64,000 nt of DNA from UPXZ01 sp049840795 (GCA_049840795.1 JASGJK010000009.1:62001-126000), one strand, 5' to 3'; positions 36,126 through 45,953 are shown, counted from the first letter of the stretch. Translations and numbers: made by a program. Notes: generated from the sequence alone by a model not told the origin.

Positions 36126-36534
36126 AATTATATATGTTAATTAATTTTGACAAACTTAGATAAAAAAAATCATATAGCAAATTTTTTTGCGAAAAATAAT
36201 TTTTAATAAAATATCGTTTATGTGTTTGTTTTTATAAAATGTTTTATTAACTCTTTGTTTGTATGTAAAATTATTGTATATTTGTGGTGGATATTTTAGT
36301 GACAATTGCGCTAAATTATATGCGTTTAATATTTTACTTAATATGTAGTTTAAATGGCTGTTTTTCAGAATATTGGTTAATAATTCTCTAAAACGAATCA
36401 CATAGTATTTTCCTTTTATCGTCGTTTTAAAATATACAATAAGGGTTGAATTACGTGAGAAAACTGTGAAGTGAACTCAGGTATTTTTGTGTGAAACGCC
36501 ATAAAAAACTGATTTAATAAACAAAATCTGCAAG
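36126..36534 (+). promoter_or_regulatory. Promoter and leader of the AGE epimerase gene
   Basis: TTTG (36254-36257), 19 nt and TATATTTG (36277-36284) form a good Bacteroides-type promoter. The leader to ATG 36535 is about 240 nt and holds no gene I can support. A regulator site was not recognised, though the region between the two divergent genes is the natural place for the ROK operator. Confidence 0.6.
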
Positions 36535-37731
36535 ATGAATTTTGAGAAATTAAGAATCCAATACCGAGATGAACTCTTGAAAAACGTTGTTCCTTTTTGG
36601 CTCGATAAGTCGCAAGACAAAGAGTTCGGAGGATATTTAACGTGTTTGGATAGAGAAGGAAACGTATTTGATACCGACAAATTTGTTTGGTTACAAGGAC
36701 GGGAAGTATGGATGTTTGCTACACTGTACAACAATGTGGAGAAACGTAAAGAATGGCTTGATTGTGCGGTGCAAGGAGGGGAATTTCTTTTAAAGTACGG
36801 ACACGATGGAAACTATAACTGGTATTTTTCTCTTGACAGAAAAGGTAATCCATTAGTAGGGGCCTACAATATATTTTCTTACACATTTGCCACAATGGCA
36901 TTTGCTCAATTAAACATTGCTACCGGAGATGCCAGATATGCTGATGCTGCCAAACAGACCTTTGATATTGTACTTTCAAAAATTGACAATCCGAAAGGAA
37001 AGTGGAATAAAACGTACTCCAATACCCGAAATTTGAAGAGCTTATCTCTTTCGATGATTTTATGTAACTTGATTTTGGAAATAGAACCGCTATTAGATAA
37101 GGCTTTTATGGAAAATATCATCGACACATACGTCAATGAAGTTATGAATGTATTTTTAAGACCTGAGTTGGGTGGTATAGTGGTTGAAAATATAGAACAA
37201 GATGGTTCTCTTTCCGATAGTTTTGACGGGCGGCTGGTAAATCCCGGTCATGCTATTGAAACGATGTGGTTTATTATGGATTTAGGAGTACGATTAAAGA
37301 GAGATGACTTGATTGAAAGAGCCGTTACTACAACATTAAAGATGGTAGAATACGGTTGGGATAAAGAATATGGTGGTATTTTCTACTTTATGGATAGGCT
37401 GGGGTATCCTACGCAGCAATTAGAGTGGGATCAAAAGCTATGGTGGGTGCATCTTGAGACATTGATTTCGCTACTTAAAGGGTATCAGTTGACCGGTTCA
37501 AACGAGTGCTTGGCTTGGTTTGAAAAAGTTCATAATTATACGTGGGAACATTTCAAAGATAAGGAATATCCTGAATGGTTTGGTTACCTGAATAGGCGTG
37601 GCGAGGTGCTACTGTCTTTAAAAGGAGGTAAATGGAAAGGCTGTTTTCATTTGCCGCGTGGTATGTATCAATGTTGGAAAGTATTGGAGAAAATTGAAAA
37701 AGCGGAAAAAAAGATTAAAGTCAGCGTTTAA
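36535..37731 (+). CDS. N-acylglucosamine 2-epimerase family protein
   Basis: 398 residues, the usual length. The alpha6/alpha6 barrel signatures are clear: DKSQDKEFGGYLTCLDREGN, KFVWLQGREVWMFATLYNN, NPGHAIETMWFIMD (histidine at the active site) and LWWVHLETLISLL, with a second histidine near the C-terminus in KGCFHLPRGMYQ. Enzymes of this family interconvert N-acetylglucosamine and N-acetylmannosamine (with ATP as activator) or, in other members, cellobiose or mannose. The ROK neighbour favours amino-sugar or sialate metabolism. Other sialate genes are not in the window. Confidence 0.87.
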   Translation: MNFEKLRIQYRDELLKNVVPFWLDKSQDKEFGGYLTCLDREGNVFDTDKFVWLQGREVWMFATLYNNVEKRKEWLDCAVQGGEFLLKYGHDGNYNWYFSLDRKGNPLVGAYNIFSYTFATMAFAQLNIATGDARYADAAKQTFDIVLSKIDNPKGKWNKTYSNTRNLKSLSLSMILCNLILEIEPLLDKAFMENIIDTYVNEVMNVFLRPELGGIVVENIEQDGSLSDSFDGRLVNPGHAIETMWFIMDLGVRLKRDDLIERAVTTTLKMVEYGWDKEYGGIFYFMDRLGYPTQQLEWDQKLWWVHLETLISLLKGYQLTGSNECLAWFEKVHNYTWEHFKDKEYPEWFGYLNRRGEVLLSLKGGKWKGCFHLPRGMYQCWKVLEKIEKAEKKIKVSV

Positions 37732-37775
37732 ATAGTCTTTTTCTCTGCTGTTGAGCCAAGCAATATGTTGTTTAG

Positions 37776-37813
37776 AAAATCCCCTTTACTTTTTCGGGTA
37801 AAGGGGATTTTTA
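37776..37813 (+). terminator. Terminator of the AGE epimerase gene
   Basis: AAAATCCCCTTTAC (37776-37789) and GTAAAGGGGATTTT (37798-37811) form a perfect 14-bp stem. Confidence 0.9.
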
Positions 37814-38242
37814 CTTTAACAAAAGTGCTCTGTCCAACTGAACACAAGTTAAATTTACAACAATACCAAGTATAAAATTATAAAGAACGATAAATACAGT
37901 TTCTTACTTCAGATTTTGACGTGTTTTGAAGATAATATCTGCCCCGCCAAAAACGGCACTCAAGATTGGGAAAAGTCTATAATATCAGTGTGCAATATCC
38001 GGTAGAGTAATGAGAGTCTGTGTATTTTTCTTTTCTGAAAAGTACGAGCCCGTATGTATTGTTGTACCAAGTGCGTAATTGTGATGTTAGCGTTGTTCTG
38101 TTGATGTTGTTTATGGTCGTGAAAGCGCTGTCAACCAAATCTGACTCGCAAATTGTACCACTTTTGATAATGTTGCATCGTGTTTTATCTCTTGTGGTTG
38201 ATTTTGTAATTCGGAGGAGCGAAGTTCAAGTGATACGCTTTT
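37814..38242. other. Decayed intergenic region
   Basis: No intact gene is seen. The minus strand contains stop-interrupted coding-like stretches downstream of the small lipoprotein frame at 38365, which suggests a degraded gene rather than a regulatory region. The plus strand has one 101-codon frame (38020-38325) with no recognisable features, which I do not regard as a gene. Confidence 0.4.
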
Positions 38243-38365
38243 TTATTTTTCGGAATAAAAATAATCGAACGCCTTGGATAAAGCTTCGGGATAGTGATTT
38301 GCCTTGTGGCAAGAAGTTGCGGTGAAAAATACAAATAAAACCAGCAGATGTGCAACGGAACACAT
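38243..38365 (-). pseudogene. Remnant of a lipoprotein gene (signal peptide intact, body decayed)
   Basis: A 40-codon frame reads MCSVAHLLVLFVFFTATSC followed by HKANHYPEALSKAFDYFYSE. It has a perfect lipoprotein signal ending in ATSC and a -7 box 26 nt upstream. After the stop, the same frame continues as KSVSLELRSSELQNQPQ and DATLSKVVQFASQIW with further stops. HYPEAL..A ... KSVSLEL resembles the start of the tetratricopeptide-type lipoproteins with a helix-turn-helix tail common in Bacteroidales; that assignment is tentative. I infer a pseudogene rather than a peptide gene. Confidence 0.45.
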
Positions 38366-38390
38366 ATGGAAGTTTCATTGTCAGTGAAAA

Positions 38391-38420
38391 CAAAGATAAA
38401 TTAAAAATTTCATACCTTTG
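38391..38420. promoter_or_regulatory. Divergent -7 boxes between lipoprotein remnant and xerD
   Basis: Minus strand TATCTTTG at 38398-38391 faces the lipoprotein remnant; plus strand TACCTTTG at 38413-38420 faces xerD (ATG 38480). Confidence 0.55.
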
Positions 38421-38479
38421 CAAGAAAAAATCAGAACAATTTTTGCAAACAACATTCTAACGTAACTTTTTAATTGTCT

Positions 38480-39376
38480 ATGCTTTCACTCTCCGATGAA
38501 TATCATTTGTATCTAAAGATGGAAAAAGCGCTTTCGGAAAATACCGTCGTTGGGTATGAAAGTGATTTGCGAAAATTAGAAAACTACTTGCACGATGCTC
38601 ATATCCTACTCGAAGAAGCAAGCAAAGAACATTTACGAGATTTTATTATAGAAATTGCCGAATTAGGAATTAACGAACGCTCACAGGCAAGACTGATTTC
38701 AAGCATCAAATCATTTTACAAATTTCTGATATACAAAGATAAAATAAGTATTGATCCGACTGAATTGCTGGAAAGCCCCAAAATAGGATTGCGATTGCCC
38801 GAAGTACTGACCATTGATGAAATTGACAGTATCATAGCCTTTATCGATAATTCAAAACCGGATGGACATCGCAATAGAGCCATTATCGAAGTACTTTACG
38901 GATCGGGATTGCGGGTTTCGGAATTAATCCATCTTAAAATTTCAAATATCTATTTTGACGAAGGCTATATGCTCATTGAGGGAAAAGGGAATAAACAACG
39001 GTTAGTGCCTGTTTCTGATGAATCGGAAAAGCAGATAAAGCTATGGAATATACAACGTAGCCGAATGAAAATAGTGAAAGGGAATGAAGATTATCTGTTT
39101 TTGAATCAGCGAGGAAGGCGACTATCAAGAATGGCAATTTTTAATATCACAAAATCGTTAGCTGTCACGGCAGGTGTTAAGAAAAATATCAGTCCACACA
39201 CTTTCAGACATTCGTTTGCCACACATTTACTTGAAAACGGAGCAAACTTGCGCGTCATACAGCAGTTGCTTGGTCATGAATCAATCACAACTACTGAACT
39301 TTATACACATATTGATGTTCAATACCTACGCAAGACCATTTTGGAATGTCATCCGATGAATCGGAACAAGAAATAA
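38480..39376 (+). CDS. xerD: Tyrosine recombinase XerD
   Basis: 298 residues from ATG 38480 (MLSLSDEYHLYL); an in-frame TTG lies 6 bp upstream. The N-terminal SAM-like core-binding domain (LSENTVVGYESDLRKLENYL) is followed by the catalytic domain with Arg in GSGLRVSEL, Lys in GKGNKQRLVPV, HTFRHSFATHLLENGAN, LGHESITTTELYTHID and the nucleophile tyrosine in that last block. With XerC it resolves chromosome dimers at dif. No att sites or cargo are nearby, so it is the housekeeping enzyme and not a mobile-element integrase. Confidence 0.9.
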   Translation: MLSLSDEYHLYLKMEKALSENTVVGYESDLRKLENYLHDAHILLEEASKEHLRDFIIEIAELGINERSQARLISSIKSFYKFLIYKDKISIDPTELLESPKIGLRLPEVLTIDEIDSIIAFIDNSKPDGHRNRAIIEVLYGSGLRVSELIHLKISNIYFDEGYMLIEGKGNKQRLVPVSDESEKQIKLWNIQRSRMKIVKGNEDYLFLNQRGRRLSRMAIFNITKSLAVTAGVKKNISPHTFRHSFATHLLENGANLRVIQQLLGHESITTTELYTHIDVQYLRKTILECHPMNRNKK

Positions 39377-39423
39377 CCTCTACCTTTTAACGAGGAAATA
39401 TCAGAAAATATTGAATGTAATTT

Positions 39424-41843
39424 ATGACTATATATATCATCAGAATTATAAGAATAACATTGAAAGAATTTAAATACTTTCTGCCGAAATATAGAGTAGG
39501 ACAAACCCCAAAAACCGGAATTGTTTTTTTGCTCTTATTCTTATTCCTTTTTAATAATGTAAAAGGTCAGATTCCCACACAAGAAACCATTGTGGTCGGG
39601 CAGGTGGTAGATAAGTTTGACAAAACTCCACTTTCTTCCGTCGATGTTTATTTTAAAAATTCAACAATTTCTGTGCATACAAACGAAGAGGGCTATTTTC
39701 TGATACGTAATTCGGGCAAAGAGAGTACGTTGGTTTTTTCCTTGTTAGGATATCTCAAAGAAGAAATTAAGGTAAAACCGGGGAATAACGTTGGGGTACA
39801 GATTGAGTTAGAAGAGAAAGAGGTTTACCTGACAGACGTGTTTGTATATCCCGGAGCAAACCCTGCCGACGACCTGATGAAGAGAGTCAGAGCCAAACGC
39901 AGACAAAACAATGGAGGCATACAAACAAACAGCACAGAACAAAGCGCTGTATTTATGAGCCGTGACAATATACGGTGGAACTCAGCCTTTTTAAAGCAAT
40001 TCAAATCCGGTAATCTCTCTGCAAATGATTCTTTAGCGTTGATACCGATGTATATGGAACAATCCGAATATTTCCTGAGTAGTAAAGAAAAAAAACAAAC
40101 GGCTAAAAACACATACAATACTTCTCAAACAGTCTCAAGTGCCGTTGACCGCTTACTCAAAGGGATGGATGAGAAGATAAACTTTTATGAAAACTCAGTC
40201 CCGTTATTCGGCAAAAGCATTATCAGTCCATTAGCAAGTATCAGTCCTTCTTATTATAATTATTATTTGAAAGATAGTACTGTTTGTGATAAAGGAAAAC
40301 AATATGAAATAAAATTTTGGAGTAAAAACACTAAAAACTTAGTATTTAACGGCACAATGTTTATTGATTCGGCATCTATGGCTTTGGTAAAAATAAATGC
40401 CGAACTACCCAAGCAAGTGAATCTGAATTTTATTCGAAATTTTACCGTCGATCAGGAGTTTGTACCTTCCTCAAATCGCTGGCTACAAAAGTCGGAACGT
40501 TCGTATTGGGAGTTAGCATACGAAATCATTGCCGATTCTTTGAATAAAAAAACGCAACTATTGATATACCGGAATGTGGTTTTTGCAAATGATAGTGTGA
40601 TTAACCTCAATCAAACAACATTTGCAGGATCTGAGTATTCTGAGCAGGAAATACGACAAAGGATAGAACTTATTAACGAGACTCCGTTATTTAAGTTTGC
40701 CAAATTTATTGCCGATATGGCTTTAACCGGATATGTGAAAGTCTGGAAGTTTGATATTGGAAATATTATTAGTGTTGCACGGTTGACCGAGCAGGAGGGA
40801 CTTCGCATAAGTTTGCCGTTTCGCACAAACGAAGCGATGTGGAAAAATCTAATGCTTGGAGCTACGCTTGGTTACGGATTTGGCGACAAAGAGTGGAAAT
40901 ATGGAGGAGAAATACAATGGAAACTCCCTTTGCATAAGCGAACAATTATGGGAGCAAATTATCTGAACGATTATCGGTGGACAAGTTACGATAGAAATGA
41001 TTTCTTGGCAAGAGAGAACCCATTGATTTCATCGGACGAAAATATAAGTTCTACCATTTTGTCGTTTAAAAAGGGGTAAATAACAGTAAAAGAGAGAATT
41101 ATTCGCTATTCGTACAAAACGATTGGAACGATGATATTGAATCTTTTTATGCTTTTGGCGAAGAGCATTTTATAGGAAATAATAGGCTACCATTAGTGCT
41201 GGGTGAACAACAATTTACCGAATTACGAACACGGTATTTTACCTTTTCAAGCCGTTTCTCCTTTAATGAGCGGGTTATTAATGAGCACTTTCAGCGCATA
41301 TATTTATACAATAACAAGCCTGTGATTTATGGAATTGCCGAACTTGGACATTTTTCTCTGAAAGATAAGAACGGATATTACGGCAATTTTGCAATCAATG
41401 CGTATCAGCAAGGGAGATTTACGCTTGGCGAGTGGAAATGCTATGCCGAAGCAGGAAAAATTGTCGGAAATGTGCCATATCCATTATTGAAGTTTTTCAA
41501 TACAAAAGGAAATGGCGGTTATGCTATGTATCGTTTCTCACTGATGAATTTTTATGAATATCCGATGGATATGTATACGGCATTTCATAGCGAGATCATT
41601 ACTAATGGATTTATATTTAATAATATACCTCTTGTTGAACATCTGAATTTGCGTGAGATAGCTTCGTTTAAAGTCGCTTACGGAACAGCTACTAACGCCC
41701 ACACACGTTTGCTTGATTATCCAACGAACAGTACGCCTATGAAATATCCGTATTCTGAGGTTAGTGTCGGATTTACTAACTTATTCAGATTTGCAACGGT
41801 ACAGTCGATATGGAGACTAACCGATTTAAAAGAAAAAATGTAA
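39424..41843 (+). CDS. DUF5686 outer-membrane protein with carboxypeptidase-like regulatory domain (one frameshift)
   Basis: A signal-anchor (about residues 35-55; VFLLLFLFLFNN) precedes a beta-sandwich regulatory domain: VVGQVVDKFDKTPLSSVDVYF and ISVHTNEEGYFLI. Then comes DUF5686 (NPADDLMKRVRAKRRQNNGG). The frame ends at a stop at 41077-41079 and resumes after the AAAAAGGGG run (41068-41076) as NNSKRENYSLF. With one added base the protein is about 806 residues, the family norm, ending in a beta-rich barrel (DIESFYAFGEEHF ... VSVGFTNLFRF). It is predicted in the outer membrane; function unknown. Its true start may be downstream of 39424. Confidence 0.82.
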
Positions 41844-41900
41844 AACCATGGGGAGTTACATTTTATTTTAGGATAAGTTTTTAATTCATCTCTTCTAATT

Positions 41901-42038
41901 TTACTGTTTATTTGTATCACAAGAAGAGCAACCGCCACATTTTGAATCGGTAGATTTTTTGGTGAATATCTTGTATAGTTGATAGCATAAATATCCAAAA
42001 GCAATCACTCCGACGACGATAATTATAATTTGTTGCAT
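41901..42038 (-). CDS. FeoB-associated Cys-rich membrane protein, 45 aa
   Basis: Starting at ATG 42038: MQQIIIIVVGVIAFGYLCYQ gives one membrane helix (about 4-21), followed by KIFTKKSTDSKCGGCSSCD. The C-terminal CGGCSSC cluster and small size match the family known as FeoB-associated Cys-rich membrane proteins, whose genes follow feoB. It is 55 bp downstream of feoB on the same strand. The cysteines may bind Fe(II) delivered to or from FeoB; this is family-level inference. Too short for default gene calling. Confidence 0.85.
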   Translation of the reverse strand: MQQIIIIVVGVIAFGYLCYQLYKIFTKKSTDSKCGGCSSCDTNKQ

Positions 42039-42093
42039 TGTATTATTGAATCGTTATTTCAAAAAAATATAACAAGATACCCTTGTTGTTTGT

Positions 42094-44610
42094 TCAAAAA
42101 ATTAATTGTGCCATCCACGCAACTCCCCAAGCCAATAACAGAGAATAACTCATAGCGAAAAGTGACCAGCGCCAACTGCCGGTTTCATTCTTTATAGCTA
42201 CAATGGTGGCTAAACAGGGAAAATAAATAAGTACAAAAAGCATAAATGCCAACGCAGTGCCGGGAGTATAAACGGCAACATTATCAACGGTTGTATCCTT
42301 CCTCATTCGTTCCGAGAGTGACTGTGTGTCTTCATCAGAATTGCCTGAATAAAGAACTCCGAGCGTACTCACAACTATCTCCTTTGCCGCAACTCCCGAT
42401 AGTAATGCAATGCTTATCTTCCAATCAAACCCGAGCGGAGCAAGTATAGGCTGTACCGTTCTTCCAATGTGACCTATATAGGAGTTTTCAAGTTGTTCTG
42501 TATTTTCGTGTTCCGTCGTTACGTTTGTGTGCTCCGGACGGGGATAATATCCTAAAAACCAAATAATAATAGAGCCTATCAGAATAATGGTTCCCATTTT
42601 GCGTAAATATTGCTGTCCCCGAAGCCAAGTGTGTTTCCACATTGATTTTGCTGATGGGATGCGGTACGGTGGAAGTTCCATAACAAACGGAGTTTCGTCC
42701 TTAGAAAAAACAAATCGCTTGAGCAAGCGGGCAATAATAACCGCCAGCAAAATTCCGGTGATGTACACTGCAAAAAGCACGACTCCCGCATAATGCTGGA
42801 AGAAAATTCCGGCTAATAACAAATAAACAGGTAAACGTGCGCTACAAGACATTAATGGATTGATGAGGATGGTAATCATACGGCTGCCTCTGTTCTCTAT
42901 GGTACGTGTGGACATTATTGCCGGTACGTTACATCCAAACCCCATAATCATCGGGATAAACGATTTGCCGTGCAGCCCCATTTTGTGCATTATCTTATCC
43001 ATAATAAATGCGGCACGCGCCATATAGCCTGTGTCTTCCATAAATGAAATAAAAAAGTAGAGAATCAGAATATTTGGCAAAAAAACGATGACACCACCTA
43101 CTCCTCCGATGATTCCATCGATAAGTAAATCTTTTAATGGCCCGGGTGCCATAGTGTTTCGTAATAAACCGCTCAGTAAGCCTACAGCTTGTTCAATCCA
43201 ATTCATCGGATAATTGCCCAACACAAAAGTGGACTCAAACATAACGAAGATGATAAACAAAAAAATGGGGTATCCCCAAAACCGGTGAGTGACTAAACTG
43301 TCAATTTTATCGGTGAGAGTGTTGTTTTCCTTTTTTTTGTTTTCGATGTATGTTTCTTTTAATGCACCGGCTATAAATCCGTATTTTGCATCGGTAATGG
43401 CAGCCTCCACGTCCATTTTAAGTTCAGCAGAAAGCCGTTTAATCTCTTCGTCACGTATCTCAAAGATAGATGCACTGTTTTTTTCGTTGGATACCAATGT
43501 GTTAAATTCAGTATCATTTTCCAATAATTTTATCGAAAGAAACCGGATTGAGAATTTTGACTGCAAATGAAAATTTTCAGACATAAGTTTGTCTTTCAGT
43601 CGTTTGATGCTGTGCTCTATCTCAGTACCGTGATTAATATGTATATGCCGTGCTGTTTGGTGTACTTTGTCTTCTCCTTCCAAATCGGAGATCGATTTTT
43701 TTTCTCCGTGACGATGGTGTATTTTTATTTCATGATGATAATCGTCCAATAGCTTATCTTCCTTCACCGAATTGATTAAAATTCCCTCTTCCGATATAAT
43801 ATGGCTTGATTCATAGAGTTTTATCACACTGCGAAAAAGTTGAATGACTCCGAATCCGGTTTTGGCAATAACCGGAACAAACGGTGCTCCAAGTAATTTG
43901 CCAAGCGATTTATAATCTAATTTGTCTCCCGATTTTTGTAGCTCGTCATACATATTCAACGCTACTACCGTTTGCAAGTGCATATCAATCAGTTGTGTTG
44001 TCAGAAATAAGTTTCGTTCAATATTGGAACTATCCAGCACATTGATAACCACATCGGGCATTTCGCCCAGCAAGTAGTTTCTGACATATTTTTCTTCGGG
44101 CGAGTAGGGCGACAGAGAATACGTTCCCGGCAAATCTACAATTTGGAAATCGTACCCATCTTGATGAAATACGCCGATTTTAGCGCCTACGGTAACACCG
44201 CTGTAATTACCGACATGCTCGTGCTGTCCGGATGCTATATTAAAAAGAGTTGTTTTGCCACAATTGGGGTTACCTACTAAGGCTATGGTGATTCGTTTGC
44301 GTTTTTTGAGTGCAATTTTACGAACGACTTCCTCTTCAATAAGCGGAGGAAGCGGTTCTTTTTCTACAACTTCTTTTAACGCTTCTTTTTCACTCAAGAC
44401 TTCAATTAATTCGGCTTCGCTTCTACGCAGAGATACTTCGTATCCCATCACACTATATTTGATGGGGTCATTCAGAGGAGCATTTAGTATTGATTGCACA
44501 ATTTTTCCCTTTACAAATCCCATTTCGATGATTCGTTTACGAAATCCTCCGTGTCCATATACTTTTACGATGGATGCCTTTTCGCCGGTCTTTAGTTCAG
44601 ATAGTCTCAT
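42094..44610 (-). CDS. feoB: Ferrous iron transporter, FeoA-FeoB fusion
   Basis: 838 residues. Residues 1-75 are a FeoA SH3-like domain (MRLSELKTGEKASIVKVYGHG ... NDPIKYSVMGYEVSLRRSEA). The G domain follows at about 108: ALVGNPNCGKTTLFN (G1), GNYSGVT (G2), DLPGTYSL (G3), NMYDE (G4), then the GDI/spacer with a His-rich stretch (HHEIKIHHRHGEKK). The C-terminal half has two Gate domains with about eight membrane helices (FLPNILILYFFISFMEDTGYMARAAF and GFGCNVPAIMSTR). It imports Fe(II) across the inner membrane. Its own promoter carries a 21-bp palindrome. Confidence 0.95.
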   Translation of the reverse strand: MRLSELKTGEKASIVKVYGHGGFRKRIIEMGFVKGKIVQSILNAPLNDPIKYSVMGYEVSLRRSEAELIEVLSEKEALKEVVEKEPLPPLIEEEVVRKIALKKRKRITIALVGNPNCGKTTLFNIASGQHEHVGNYSGVTVGAKIGVFHQDGYDFQIVDLPGTYSLSPYSPEEKYVRNYLLGEMPDVVINVLDSSNIERNLFLTTQLIDMHLQTVVALNMYDELQKSGDKLDYKSLGKLLGAPFVPVIAKTGFGVIQLFRSVIKLYESSHIISEEGILINSVKEDKLLDDYHHEIKIHHRHGEKKSISDLEGEDKVHQTARHIHINHGTEIEHSIKRLKDKLMSENFHLQSKFSIRFLSIKLLENDTEFNTLVSNEKNSASIFEIRDEEIKRLSAELKMDVEAAITDAKYGFIAGALKETYIENKKKENNTLTDKIDSLVTHRFWGYPIFLFIIFVMFESTFVLGNYPMNWIEQAVGLLSGLLRNTMAPGPLKDLLIDGIIGGVGGVIVFLPNILILYFFISFMEDTGYMARAAFIMDKIMHKMGLHGKSFIPMIMGFGCNVPAIMSTRTIENRGSRMITILINPLMSCSARLPVYLLLAGIFFQHYAGVVLFAVYITGILLAVIIARLLKRFVFSKDETPFVMELPPYRIPSAKSMWKHTWLRGQQYLRKMGTIILIGSIIIWFLGYYPRPEHTNVTTEHENTEQLENSYIGHIGRTVQPILAPLGFDWKISIALLSGVAAKEIVVSTLGVLYSGNSDEDTQSLSERMRKDTTVDNVAVYTPGTALAFMLFVLIYFPCLATIVAIKNETGSWRWSLFAMSYSLLLAWGVAWMAQLIF

Positions 44611-44627
44611 ATCACCTGTTTATTTTG

Positions 44628-44658
44628 CAAAGATAGCTATTTAGATTTATTCTAAATA
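44628..44658 (-). promoter_or_regulatory. feoB promoter with 21-bp palindromic operator
   Basis: On the minus strand the -7 box TATCTTTG is at 44635-44628, 18 nt before the start. Directly upstream is a perfect palindrome TATTTAGA-TTTAT-TCTAAATA (plus strand 44638-44658; 8-bp arms, 5-bp centre), covering the spacer and most of the -33 position. A repressor bound there would block the promoter. For feo, an iron- or manganese-responsive Fur- or DtxR-type repressor is likely by function, although the sequence is not a classical E. coli Fur box. Confidence 0.65.
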
Positions 44659-44979
44659 TAAGAATTTTGTTTTTTTCAAATATACAGTGGTGTTCTTTGC
44701 AAAACTATGCTATTGTAAACCTTCACGTCTGTATTCTTACTTTTAACTTATTTATATGTAATTTCTTGTGTTTTTAATTTATGTATCTGATTATAGTGAT
44801 TTTAATTTTGTTCTTTATGCGAAAAAGCTGTCAAGACTACGCTCCACAATCTTCTCTTTTGATAAAGAGAAGTTCCTGTAGGAGGAAGGGTAGATGACCG
44901 TCATTTAACATCAATTGAACTTAAAAGATCATCTCTCGGATAATGGTGAATTTAATCAGGGGTCAGTTTTAAAATAAAG
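44659..44979. other. Intergenic region, no gene
   Basis: AT-rich sequence of about 320 bp. It contains a degraded fragment near 44829-44895 (TCTCTTTTGATAAAGAGAAG hairpin and TAGGAGGAAGGGTAG) of the kind scattered through genomes of this order. No coding frame is supported. Confidence 0.35.
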
Positions 44980-45253
44980 GGTTTAATCGTTAATCGTGTG
45001 AAAGTGAATAAAATTCATCTAAAACAAGTTTGTTTGTTTTATAAAAATCAAGATATCAGGGCTACGCCCCTTTAATTTACATGAATTATATTCTATAAAG
45101 ATGTCAGGGCTAAAGCCCCTGATTTGGAATTAATTAAGCAGCGTAGCTGTGATATCTTGGTAAAATGCGTAGTAAGAATTAGTTTTTGAGGGGCGTAGCC
45201 CTGATATCTTTATAGAGATCAAATTTGTTTTTCACACGATTAACGATTAAACC
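44980..45253. mobile_element. MITE-like palindromic element, 274 bp
   Basis: Terminal 24-bp arms are perfectly inverted: GGTTTAATCGTTAATCGTGTGAAA at 44980-45003, complement at 45230-45253. Inside, a second inverted pair reads GATATCAGGGCTACGCCCC (from 45052) against GGGGCGTAGCCCTGATATC (ending near 45208), with a third GTCAGGGCTAAAGCCCCTGA hairpin at 45103-45122. AAATAAA flanks both sides (44972-44978 and 45254-45260), a possible target duplication offset by one base. No coding frame. It is non-autonomous. Confidence 0.75.
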
Positions 45254-45326
45254 AAATAAAAAAAACACTAATGGTTAAATTTTTATAAAATCCAAAAAAA
45301 CATACGGTTTATAAAACAAACTGATT

Positions 45327-45334
45327 TATATTTG
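45327..45334 (+). promoter_or_regulatory. -7 box of the membrane/winged-helix pair
   Basis: TATATTTG, 35 nt upstream of the ATG at 45369. No good -33 element is seen. Confidence 0.5.
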
Positions 45335-45368
45335 CATTCGATTTGTAAAATATAAAAAAAGAAGTATT

Positions 45369-45953
45369 ATGGAAGAAAAGAAAATGAATGAGAAAGAAAG
45401 TTTAGAACTAATTTCTCAAATGATACAAAACACGCAACAAAGAATCAGGAATCACAACGGTATACCGTTCTTGGTTTGGGGATATTTATCCGTTCTTGTT
45501 TCACTGGCTGTTTGGTATCTACTCAGAGCTACAATGGATTATCGTTGGAATTATTTGTGGTTTCTCATACCCGTATTGGGCTATCCTATAATGATGTTTT
45601 TTCTCAAAAAAGAAGAGAAAGGACTAAAAACATACATCGATAAAGTTATCAGTTACATTTGGATAAGTTTGGGGATAGCCTCATTAGTGGTAACGGTATC
45701 TTCAATTTTCTTTTGGCGATTACCGATATTTTTCATTATTTTATTGTTGGTTGGCGCCGGTACCACAATGACTGCATTGATTGCAAGATTTAGATTAATG
45801 GTTTTTCTCGGTTTTACTTGCTTGTTTTCATCCGTTTTATGCCTTGTGATAAAAAATGTAAATGTGATATTGGTTTTCGCGTTTATATTTTTGATAATGA
45901 TGATTATTCCGGGCCATATTCTAAATTTTAGAAACAAGCAATCCAATGTTTAA
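45369..45953 (+). CDS. Hypothetical membrane protein paired with a winged-helix regulator
   Basis: 194 residues. A charged N-terminus (KKMNEKESLELISQMIQNTQ) precedes five hydrophobic segments (about 35-55, 63-82, 92-115, 118-140, 150-180). No catalytic or domain signature is recognised. It overlaps the downstream winged-helix gene by 8 bp, so they are co-translated. In similar pairs the membrane protein modulates the regulator or is its target; this is only inference. Confidence 0.72.
   Translation: MEEKKMNEKESLELISQMIQNTQQRIRNHNGIPFLVWGYLSVLVSLAVWYLLRATMDYRWNYLWFLIPVLGYPIMMFFLKKEEKGLKTYIDKVISYIWISLGIASLVVTVSSIFFWRLPIFFIILLLVGAGTTMTALIARFRLMVFLGFTCLFSSVLCLVIKNVNVILVFAFIFLIMMIIPGHILNFRNKQSNV

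Noticed and set aside
36156..36401. 81-codon minus-strand frame upstream of the ROK gene
   Set aside because: Very AT-rich, Lys/Asn/Ile biased, and overlaps the promoter of the AGE gene.
38020..38325. 101-codon plus-strand frame
   Set aside because: No domain, promoter or sensible composition; the opposite strand has better evidence as a decayed lipoprotein gene.
38480..39376. Phage or integrative-element integrase
   Set aside because: Length and all motifs fit housekeeping XerD, and there are no cargo, tRNA or attachment sites nearby.
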